A DNA stretch of 64,000 nucleotides from Dromaius novaehollandiae (taxonomy: Eukaryota; Chordata; Aves; Casuariiformes; Dromaiidae). Positions 25,901-37,900 of this stretch are shown here, piece after piece (position 1 is the first letter of the stretch; each line of letters opens with the position of its first letter). The notes under the pieces were generated by a model. It saw only the letters and a program-made list of their open reading frames with translations. It ran no database searches and was not told the DNA's origin. The stretch spans positions 6,449,404-6,513,403 of the forward strand of contig NC_088103.1 of NCBI RefSeq assembly GCF_036370855.1, read 5' to 3'. A program made the position numbers and the translations under genes.

Positions 25901-28900
25901 TAGCTTACTCATTTCATGACTTTGCCACCCTTTTCCAGCTCAACTATATCCTTTTTAAGATCAGAGTATGGGAAATGCACAGAATTCAAGACATTAAGCC
26001 ATCTCTCAAATCCATACTACATCCATGATGCTGTCAGTTCTATTTTCTTAAATCAGAAGTTATTTCCGGAGAACTAGCAGAACCTCAAAATTTCATTCCT
26101 GAGCAGTAATAGTTATCTCTGATTGCACTTGACAGACTAAGATCACTTTTTCCATGTGCATCACTTCGTGGATGTGTCCATCTGCAATTTTCAAGCCGAG
26201 TTAGGGTGAATTGTAGAAAGACCGTATGAGACTGTTTGGAAGAATTTACTTATCTTATCTGCCCTGAATAAATATGCTGCATTTGCATTGCCATCTAACT
26301 GCTCACCTCTTTCTCTCCATCAGTTACAACATGCTGAGCAGCCCAGATCCTTGCAGGTGGTGACCTGCAATGAAAACAACCAGTCCCACCTCCATTTCCC
26401 CTCTTTTTGTTCACCATTTACCCACCTACTGACCTTCCCCCTTCATCCAGGGCTGCTCAATTTCTTTTCACATAGAAACCTGCTGAAAGAGTTTTGGAAA
26501 TCTAGCATATTACCCCAGATCACCCTATTTGTATGCTTGCTGATCCTTCTCAAGAGCTCCAAGAGATGCTTCCCTTTAAAAGAGCCATACTGGCACCACC
26601 CTGGTATATCCCATTTAATTACAAACTTAGACCAAAATCAAACAGCTTTTAAATGGGGTGGTTTTTAATCTTACGGTTTATTAAACAGGGAGCTAATGTC
26701 AATGTACCACTGGAGTCTCCAAAAGAAGTGTTACATAGCACACAGGCATCATTCACTCCACAGCCAGGTAGACTACATCCCATAAAATTAAAAACAAAAG
26801 ATTCAGAGATGCTAAGGAAAAGGATGGATTTAATATTCTGGCCATCGGTGCTGACTTTACAGCAAGATTTGGCTTTATTTTCCAGTTGATGCTAGCAGGA
26901 ATTTTAGAGTAGAAGTAAATCACAAAAAACCCCATGATTAACTTAGTTAAGAGAGCAGCAAAACATGTGTTTCCAGAACAGAAGACGTGTTATAGCATAC
27001 ACACACAGACAAGCTCTAAAGAATAAGGAAAGAAAACCCGAGTTTATTTCTTTAGTCTCCTGAAATCCTAATGCTGACAGGTCAAACCACTTCGGAGAAG
27101 GAAGAGTGAAATCTCTCCCACCGTACTGTTTTCATAAGGATTAAGACTGTTTCCTTATACGATACACAGACAAGTTTTTGCTAGTCTCTTTAACACAATA
27201 TATTGAAAACCTGCTTGGTTTCTCACCAGCGCCAGATATTTGATTTCTGTCTAAGACTGTTGAAGCACCCTCTGTTCAGTCTCTGCAGTCATCACTCCAG
27301 TTTGAAGTCTGATATCATACAGTAATGACCATAAAAATTACCATCAAGGTTAAAACAGCAATAGCACCACTTAATTACAGAGAAATTGGGACGGATTGCC
27401 TCCTCCAGGCATGGACACAGGCAAAGGTTGTTGTTGCTCAGACAGTGCTGATAAATTCAAACTGGGAGCACATAACACAATCAACAAAATACTGATAAAT
27501 TCAAAACAGTAGCACAAGCTAATAAAATATTAAACCAAAGGCCTGAAACTTCCACGGTCAATCTTCATGAAAGATGTGTGACTCAGCCTTGCACAGGAGT
27601 GTCAAAGTTCTCGATATCCTACTTGAACAACTGCTAATGATATTTCAATTAACCTAGTTTTGTAGCAGCAGTAAATGGCTAGGAAAAACATACTGACCAC
27701 TAAAAAGAAACCTCATTTCCAACCTAAAAATGAGATGAAGAGACTGTGCATAAAACTTCACCATGCAATATTAACCACTTGTCTGAAAATGATTGCTGGC
27801 TATTGGTTTCATATTTGTTTTATGGCACACTTGGAAAGGAGCAGAAGTGGCTGCCACCAGGCAGAAGATGCAGCAGAGTTCATTCAAGAGATGTGTGCAT
27901 TTCAGCTGTAACCTTTTAAGAAAATCTGACCACAGCTAAAAATGGGGAAGTTATTTTCAGTGTTCCTCAGCACGACCCCCAAAAATTAAGTCTCATCACG
28001 CAAAAGCAGCACTACAGAGAAGCACGGACACCCAAGTTCTAGTCCTCCCTGATCTCTGTAGACTTGGGTTTAACCCTGAACCTCCTGCACCAGCACATCC
28101 ATCTTCAACAGGGGATTCGTTCCTACCTTTTTAGGACTACTGATATATCACCCCAGATATGGAAGAAATTCACGTTCTTTTAACCAAAGTTTATTTCCTA
28201 AGCACTAAAATGACTTTCAGCTAGAGATAACCAAAACCTCAAGAGATAATCGGATAAAAAGAAACATATCCTACAGCAACGCTTAACTGGCCAACCTTCA
28301 AACAGCACCTTCTCACTTAAGGTAAAAATCCCTCTGAGAACTTCAAAGACGAGAAGTTTAACAACTGTTAAACAACAAAGTTTAGAGCACATTGTCCTTT
28401 CTCCCTGAGATAAGAGCCAGAACAGAGGACTTAAAAATCTCCGTTTTCGGCTATGGAACGAATTCTGCTTCCCCCCCAGCTTGTCCAGTGAAATATTTCT
28501 GGGAAAACAGGCAGAGGAACCCTAGATCTGCAAGGAAACAGCAGAGGTCAAGGAATATGGTGTTACGAGGTAGGACTCAGAGCACAGTAGAAATACTGAG
28601 CAGTGTTGCTGCTCAGTGTATTACCAGTGGGGAGAAGAAAATAAATCTGCCAAATGGTATTAAGAACTCATGTGTCAAAAATTCTACCTTAAACGGTAAA
28701 ACAACAGACCCCAGTTGTGCTCATTAGTTTCCGCAATCAGTATCAACAAAACAGTACATCCCCACAAACACTGACAAAAACAACATTTTCTTCCTTTCCA
28801 AACAAGGTCAACTTGTTTGTAAAGGTCAACTTGGAAAGGTGATAAGAACAAGCAAAACTCATTTAAAACCCTGATTAAAAGGCCACAGCTCTTATCCAGT

Positions 28901-31900
28901 ATCACGTGAGTTAATTACCCAAAGATACCTAGATTTGTTTGCATTTAACTTCCTAGTTGCAGTTTCACGTGCTCCCTTCCGAATCAGCCAAACTCTTACA
29001 TTCTTATCGATTTCAGAGAATTAAATACGTCACAGTAGCAGCTCAGGCACTGATGCTAAATGTTGTAATTCTTATAAGCTAGAAACAAATCATACCAAGA
29101 AAGTCACTGTACTTCATCACTGCATTTGCTAAACCCTAACTGCCCAAGGTAAGGTTAGATACTGGTTAGACCAGTTCACTGGTGTATGTTAGTTGTCTAG
29201 GTATTCTTTTGCTTGATTTTTTTTTTTAATTCTTTAGATAAAATGATATTGACTCTATAAAAATTGCTGAGCTATCTTTTCAGAGCAATTCTAAGTAAGC
29301 GAGTATTAGGCAATTACATTGAGATTAATTACCTTCTGGGAGGTTTGAAGGGCACAGACAATAATGTCAAGTTCTAGGCAAATGCACAAAAAGACACACC
29401 GTTGCAGAGGAAATCCCTAAGCACATATCCCCAGGTATGTGGCAGAAGTCTGCAAACACGCATGCACGCTTCAGAAATCCAGACACAGCTGTGCCACTAA
29501 AATGTGCTGCAAGGACCTCTAGAGAATTGTGTAATTCTGTCTCATGGCTCTACTTGGTTTCCTACTTGGTTAAAGTACTCTTTAATCATGTCAGAAGGCC
29601 CATCCTTGGAAGATGGAGCTATCAAAACAAACATACAACATGGTATGAAGACGTTCCTAGGTCAAGCTGTCTGAGATGCTTAAGTTTTTCAGTGAAAGTC
29701 ATCTCTTTTCTCTGATCATCTGGAAACTAAGACATGACCTGCATATTTTTTAGGTGTACAGATACTAGCTTTATGGTCTATTAAACTGTAGAGCTGGCAC
29801 TTTGTTCTGTGAATACATGAACATCTTCTGAGAGAGATAAGTTTACCCATCAAATGCACATGGCCTGTTCTCCTCTCTGAGCAGATGCACTGGAAGTCAA
29901 ACAACTCTATCTTGGTAAATTATATATCACTATGCTGTTAGCAGATTAGCTGACAATCACCCAGTCCAGAAGCTTTCACTGGAGGCTTTTCCAAAACCCC
30001 AAAGAGCAAAGGAACAAGGTGAGGATACCCCTGAAGCCGACCCAGACAAAGCCACATGGAGTCACCTGCACCTGGATGGATGGATGGATGGATCCAGGAC
30101 AGGGACCCTTTGGGGAGTACAGACACTTCTGATCTGGCTCTGCAAGAGCACTTCACACCTTAAAGTTACCCCCCATAATACAAATCTGGCTGTAAACTGC
30201 TCTGCATTTCCAATAATGTCAATCACGTCTGAAACATTACGTTTGCACGTGATAGCTGCTTTGCTGGTCAGTGAGTGATCAAAAACACTGGTTTATGACT
30301 CCCAGAAAGGGATGCAGGATGCCTTGAACCTGCTGACGCACGCAGAAAGCCAAGAACGTGCACTGTGGAAACATGGGATCCCAGCGTTAACAAAGAAGTT
30401 TTGATAAAAGAAATGACCAGAAGATTTTGATCTGAGCAAAGGTTTTATACAGTAATCATATAATTTCCTCTGAATACGTGGAAACCCTTTTGCTTTGTTC
30501 CCTTTGTACTTACCACAACAGGAAAGTTTTGAACAGTTAATTGTTTCTAGGTCATACATGAGTTCTTGTATGCTGAATCATAGTTTTGAAAGGAATGATT
30601 AGGACACACTATTCACTACTGAACAACTACATAAAGTTTAGCAATTGTTTTGTTAGCTGAACCGCAGAGAGGAAAGCAAATTATGTAAAACAATAAAAGC
30701 TAGCAATAAATTGGGAAGGGAGAATGTTTAAATGATAGTTGTATTAGGCTAAGCTACAAAGCTCACCTTCACTTGATCTTGGAGTAAGTTCAAATTCAAC
30801 TAGTCTTTTTTTTTTTAGTACCTAGAATCTGCATGCTTTCAGAGGAAACCACTAAGTATTTTGCAATATGTATATGCAGCTAGTTTAATATTTTGAATCA
30901 TTAGCCAAGTATTTTAAATACCGAGATGACTGCACAAAAAGGGCCATCTCAATCCATCTAGTAAACCATTTGGCCAGCACAAATGAAAACAGGTATTTTC
31001 ATGTTCTCTTTCAAGAGCAAAAAGGGCAGACGTGTTAGATATTTGCAGCTAGAAGTCTAAAGTAGCTTAATGAATAGCAGATATCCTCAAAGTATGCCCC
31101 AAGCAAAAAATTACTTATCTTGTAATTACTATTTTGATGCTCTCCACCTATCTTAGCACTTGTGGGGCTCCAGACACTGCTCTTCACTGGCGTTTCTCGA
31201 AGACTCTGGCTCCAGACAATGTCAACACAGATAGACCCACTCCGTTACCTTCCCAGTAGGCAGCAGCAAGGACAGGAGACACGCTGTGGCACATGGACGT
31301 GTCTCAAAGAACTCCAGCTTCTTCTTAGGTAAGGTGCTATTCCCTGATCGCTCCTCTACATCCTGCCATAAACAGTGCTGCTTTGGGAAACTGGATCCTC
31401 TCTATCCGTTTAAACAAGTGCTGACTGGTAAGAGCAGCCTTTCAGGGGTTATTCCATATTAGCACAATGCCAAGTGGACATGCGTGCACGCACTGTCATC
31501 TGGCAGTTTTACCAGTACAACGAAGAGCAGGGATAACTTCAGTAAGGTCTAGGTTCCAGTGGAAGAAACATCAGTTTGGGGAAGATGAGCTCCTCATTAG
31601 CTTCTTTGCAACATAGTTACATAGCTTGACTGTATTTTGCCCATAAGCATGGATCCTATTCCATAATCACAGATCCTTTTCCATAAAAGGAAGACTGAGA
31701 TAAAATTCAATTGTTTTGTCTTCACAAAAATAAAGTGCTCTCTGGACTCAGGCAACTGCCTGAGTATGCCGTTTCAGTAAAACAAATCACCTGGTTTAAC
31801 ATATTAAACTCTTCTTGATACTTTTTTTCTTTTTTGTAATTAAGAAACTTTTTACATACAAGATAGTCCTGCTAGTGCAGCCTATGAGGCCCCCACCTTT

Positions 31901-34900
31901 CCCTAGAAATGTGACCACTACATTTACCATCAGACAGGCAAGAAGGTAGGGAAGACAGTCGTCCTGGAAGGCTCACTGCACCTATCGTGAGGTCCAAGAG
32001 ATGCTTTTTACCTAAAAATTAACCTTTACTAGACACTTACATTTTATGGCTGCAGTGGGTTCAGAAGGACAGGGTCCATGAATGGGTGTGCTAGCAGTAA
32101 GAGGTCACTAATACAACTATGGCTAAACTCAATGTCAGGCCCAGGTTCCTGAATACTGATACCAATACCTTCCCGTTGGTTCTCTGGAAAAAGCAAACAC
32201 AAGGAGAAAATCCCTTTCACCTTCAAAAGCACCTTGCTGTACTGCAAGATCTACATACAAGAGGCTATTAGTACTTTAAATTAGCTATTTCCATCTGAAT
32301 TGGTATGACGAAAGAGCATACAAACAAATGCTCCCCTTTCTGCTTTTGGATAGCCCAATCTAAACTTTCCAAAAAGAAAGGAGCACTTGGACCAAAAATA
32401 AGGTTCTATAAGTAAATCTGTCCTCCTCAAATTTCCAGAACAAAACAGCCAATAACAAATCAACAATAAACACACATAAATTGAAGCAACATTCAACTAA
32501 AAGACGTTCCATCATCGCAAAGGTTGATTTTCTGAATAACGAACTGCTGCAGAAGCACTTTACCCATTGTCTTGGAGCTGTGCTACACCATTAAAAAAAA
32601 AAAAAGACATGCATGTACACACATATGCATGACCAAACATTTTCTAGTCTTATAAACAAGGTATACTTGTCATTTGCATGGCTTCTCATTCTCAGCTGTA
32701 CTCTTAAGTTACCAAGAGACCCAGGACAAGTCTCTCTATAGACAAGAAAGCATTAGTTGCACCTCCACCCACTAGGTCACGAGACGCAAGCTGTTCTAAT
32801 CGATCGGCAGTGGCAGATCTCCACTTATTTTTAAATGCACCAGGTTACCCGATTCAGATTATGCTCGGTCTTTAGTGCTTTAAGACTGCCACCTTACGTT
32901 GTGGGATGGACTAGCACGCTCCTCCTGCACAAGGCAAAACACTTTGCGAGCTTTTATTTACTGCTTAGGAAGACACATGTGTGAACACACTGCTCACGCA
33001 GTTCCAAACTTGGCAAGATTTTTAGTGTCCCCTTTCTTTCTATAGGTGCATAAATTTGTTACCTGCTTCCCTCTACAACTTAGGAGCTGAACTTCTAGGG
33101 CTAGAGCCAAGAGACAGGATGAAACTACCGTGGTCCTTCAGTACCCTGCCTCCAGCATCTGCTCTTCCCAAGGAGCCCGCTCCACCTTATAACTTAAGGA
33201 CTGCTGAACGAGTTCTCATTAACTCAAAAGTACAGGTATGGATTTTTTCAACCACTGTATATTTCTATTAAACTTCCAGGGATATCTTATACACAGTTAA
33301 GAAACAGAGCTTTCCGGCTAGGCTATAAAATATAGGGATTAAAACCTGCAAGGCCATCACTGCTCAAACAGCAAAGACACTAAAAGCAAACAAATTTGAA
33401 AACATCAATCTCTTCCCCTGAGTCAAGCTACACTAACAGGTTATTTTTCAGATTTCAGAAGGACAGAGGGGTTTTAGGGCTCTTGCTTGTCTGCTTCTTT
33501 TAACCTTTTATTTCTGTTCTCACTCACGGTTCTTATTTTCTGTATTCATTTTACTTACGCAGAGATAGACAGAGCGTATGATGGGCAATCACAGCAATGT
33601 GCTTGACAGTCTGTTCACAGTTCAGTGTTAATGACCTGTGGCCTAATATATTTTTTACTTAGCTCCCTAGTAGGCTGAAGAAAGGATGTAGTGAGGACCT
33701 TAATTTAAAGGACAATCTAGCACAACTACAGCTCTAACACTGCTAAAATGAGGGGGAATCATCCCCGGACTGCCTTAAATTCCCCAAAACCCATGTGATC
33801 ATTTCACAGCACCATTTCTTAAGCCAACCTGGCTGCAGGAGAGGTTCTTATCACCAGCCATTTCTTCCTGCCCACCCTTCACTCACAGCAACTCCTCCCC
33901 AAAGCCAAACTCAGTGTCTGCAACCACCAGCTTTTAACTCATTCATGGCAAAATAAGCAGAGTTGTCTCTGTGCTGGCTGGCATATGCCACATCAGACTC
34001 AGAAATGCCAGCGAAGAGTGCTGCCACACAACGCAGCAGTCCCGTACGCTCCCATCCTCAGCTCTCATTTCCAACTCCGGATACCTCCTGCCCCACTGGA
34101 GCTGGACCAAGGAGCTGGGCTGGATGAAAGCCTTGCAAACGGGGACTGGGAGGCACACACTAGGTTAGCAGCAACTCACATTACGCTCCAGCCTGATTTC
34201 CCACGCAGTCTCACTGGTATTTGCGCAAAGCCCAAGGCAAAAATCAATAAGCAGATATGAAGGGCAGAAGCTTAAACGCATGAAAAATGGACAAATTGAA
34301 CTGCCATTCCTCTTATTCGCCCATTTACTATGCAGTATTTTGGCAGAAGATTTCTGTAAAGGCTGACAAATTCATCCCAACTGATTTTGTTCCAAGTTCC
34401 ATGTAAACCTCAAAAGGCAAAAGTTAAATGCATTTAACTTCTCACATACTGAGCTGATACTGTCAAAACTAGACTTATCAGTCTGATTTTCCAGGTAAAC
34501 CCCCAAAGGTAATTTTAAGATACATAGTACTTGCACGAGTGTTTGAGAATTACATTTTAACTGTCTCAATACTTAGCTCTTATATCACTCTTAATGTCTA
34601 AGTTAGATCCTCCTCGCTCAGCAAGCCTTTAAGGAACACAACTTCTTTGACGTCTTCTCTGCTGCAAATAGCTAAAAACCAACTTTACAAGTTACTCCTC
34701 TGATCCAAAATATGAATGCTATTTCTAATTTTGGTCTGCCAACTGAAAGGAAAATACCGTTTTTAAACAGCTAACCAAGTTAAAAAAAATCATTCTAAGC
34801 AGCCTGGAGCATCAATGAGTCATACTTTTGTTTCTGAAATTTAAAAATCTGTTAATACCATTCTGCTGAGTGTTACATAGATCCACTTTAATATACTGAA

Positions 34901-37900
34901 TATAAAAGTGAAGTTCCAAGGATGCTAGGAATGCACAAAGATCCACCACATATAACTGATGTTTACATATTAACATCAAAGCTGAATTTGCTGGTTATAA
35001 GTTAGCTACTTAAAAAATGGTTTCTATCAAATATTTAAAGGCACAATATCTATACAATCTGAAGATCATGACCTTGATTTTGTATTCTTTTATAAAACCT
35101 TAGCAGATAAGTATGGAAATGTTTAATCCATGTGATAAATTGCTAAACTATGAATTTACAATTGCTGAATTTGCATGAGGAACATTCACATGAATTAGAA
35201 ATTGATCCTCATATGAACACACTGTATTTGAGCCAAAAGCAGCTTTCAAAAAATTAGATAACTGGCACACAAGAGTACATGCACGTAGTTCTGCAACATA
35301 AAAACGTCCCATCCTGTAATTCTACTGACGCCTTTGTTTTTTCTGTCATTTTCTCCATGCCACAACAGATCCTTTAAGTTTCATTTCCGTTTTAGTTCTC
35401 CCCATCATATGGGCTCACACAGGACAAGATCAAGACCAAACAGATACTGAATCACTACTGCTGACGTCGGCTCATCGGAGTTAACTATGAAAAACAGCAC
35501 AGGCATCTCATCTTTTACTTTTAAGGAGGTATGGGTACGGTTATCTCCATGACACTAGAAAAGCAGTTCTGAGGACTAAACAACCAGTCACTATTCCACC
35601 AGTGACTGTTCTCAGCTGATGCAACTAGCTGAATACAAACCACTGTGTCAGATCGTCAGCCTTGAAGACACTTGGTGAAGTTATCTTCAAGTCTACTAAT
35701 AGTTACTTTTAAGGCCTAAGATCTTCCTGCTGCTACACTGTTTCTAAAACTACACTTTTGCTGCAGAAGAATGCAAAATCAAATATCCTAGGCAGTATTC
35801 TTAAACCGCCTCTCCCAAACCACTGATCTGGGATTCATGTAACAAGGCACTTAAAACAATTTCTTAACTGAAGTGTCTACCGTCCCCAGTTTGTAAAGGG
35901 AACTGCGTAGACCACCTGAAGCTTGCCCTTCCTTAGTTACAGTGAAGAAGGCTGATTTGCTGTTACAGGCCTCTTGGATTCTGCAACACTTATTTTAGGT
36001 CTAGAGTCACTAAGTGTTTGGACCAATCTGGAACAATTATTTTTCCAGAATTTCATTTCAGCACCGTTAGCGTGAAAAGAGAGCTTTAATAGTGCAATAG
36101 ACTCCAAATAAACACACGCAGAAAGAAGGCAAGATTTTTAAGTAATCAGATAATAGAACGTATCACGGAGAATTTTTCATCACAGAGTCTTCTGTTTTAT
36201 CACAGAAGTTTTTAAAACAAGGGCATTTTAAACAAAAAGTTAATTGTTTTAACCCAACTGTCTCTCCTCTGACTGACCAGGAAGAAAACAGCATTATCAG
36301 ATGCAGCAGCTGGCTGCCCCTTGAAGGCCTGTGTGGATCAATAGGTTAAAATAGGGAAATGAACTAGCTGGGCACAAGAGCATCAACAGAGGAAAAACCA
36401 CGCTCTTTCGAGTAATATTGCTCTATCAAGGGTTGGAATGTCTCTATTACAAACTCTTCTAGCTGAGCTCAACCATTCAGTTATCTTTGGAAGTGAAATG
36501 CTTAACTTCCATTCACATTAAATCCAATTCAAGATCAACCACAGAAAGCTTCCAGCCAAAGCCTGAAAGCTTTTTTATTTACCTTTTGCTCTCTTCCACT
36601 GCTTTGTCCAATTGCTGGAAGATATCTTGGAATAAGTTGCAGCTGGAGCGACTATTGATGTCATAGCCATATCCTCTCTTCCAGTACTGCTTCAGGTCAT
36701 TCAGATATTCCAGTACCTACAGTTACACAGTTCACAAGCTTTTACTATTGCACAGAGGAAAAGAAAAACACAACCCGAAGCAAGGACGCTACAGCATGAA
36801 ATCAACAATTCTTTGACAAAAAAATTAAGGTTCCAGCTCAAGCGGCTTCTGCTATGTGCTGCATAAAAGCAGACACAACAGATTAGGTCAAAGATCCAAG
36901 TTCAGCATCTTGTCTCTAATCATGCTCATAACCAGGCCTAGAGAAGAGACAACGCACACATTTTCCCAGGCTCCAGTAATTTTCAGGTTAGGACTCTGAG
37001 CCCCAAGGTGGTTTTCTACAAATTCAATAGACCTCAGTGGATTCTCTCCAACAAATTCATCCAACTTGCCCTTTGAACTCGTATCAAGTTTTAGCATTCA
37101 TAATATCCTGCGGCTTGGCTATGCACTGTGTAAAAAGCAATCTGTTTGTTGTGAACCTGTCTCCTGCTAGCTTCATTTGGTACCCATTAGTTACAGTATG
37201 TGACAAAAAAGAACAAAAAGATCACTATCCACTACTTCTGTGTCATTTCTGATTTCATACTTGAAAACATTTTTCGAGGTCCAAGATCCTTAGCTTAGTT
37301 ATTCTTCAAATGGAAGCAATGCCACACCCTTAATCACATTTTTAGGAAACTCTATCCTTTTGAGATGTGACAGACCGAAACTGCACACATCTCAAAAAGA
37401 TGGAAGTGTACCTTGGATTTATACAACAGCACAGTGATGCTCTCCTTGATGTTCTCCTTTTCTAACAAGTCCTAGCATTAAAGTTTTTTTTATTATTATT
37501 ATTTATTAGTTTTACTGTAACTGAGCTGACATTTTCATGGATCAATAGCACCAAAAATCTCACTCTTAAGGGACACAATGGATCTCAGAGCCCACCACTT
37601 ATCCCACGTGCGAAGTTTCAACTTATCCCACGTGCGAAGTTTCAACTTATCCCACGTGCGAAGTTTCAACTTATCCCACGTGCATCGCTTTAGTTTCCTA
37701 CCCTGAACATCATCTGTCATTGTGTTGCTGGGTCAATCTCATAAGGTCCTTCTGCAAAGCTTCTCAAGCGCCCCATATCCTTAATACCCTGCGTAACTTC
37801 ATATAATCAGCAAACTTTCCCACCTCACTGCTAACCCCTTCTCCAAGTTATTTATGAATATACTGAACAGCACAGGTCTCAGCAGAACTCCACGGTGACC

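Larger units (their letters stand above)
22906..36582 (-). other. MINPP1: MINPP1 intron 4
   Basis: This is a 13.7-kb intron with GT at 36582-36581 and AG at 22907-22906. It holds an old antisense CR1 copy at about 25600-26790 and a short (GGAT)n run at 30073-30093. The remainder (22910-25600 and 26800-36580) is AT-rich with homopolymer tracts, and I recognise no gene or RNA in it. Short inverted repeats occur at 35585-35608 (8-bp arms) and near 28600 (CTGAGCAG with CTGCTCAG). Confidence 0.93.

Noticed and set aside
26288..26668. 126-codon plus-strand frame
   Set aside because: It lies in antisense orientation across an old CR1 copy and reflects LINE sequence, not a host gene.
28800..28835. 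Two AGGTCA nuclear-receptor half-sites
   Set aside because: The spacing is far wider than standard DR1-DR5 elements and such hexamers are common by chance.
37597..37683. CRISPR-like reading of the 24-bp repeat
   Set aside because: The copies abut with no spacers and the DNA is vertebrate; it is a plain tandem repeat.
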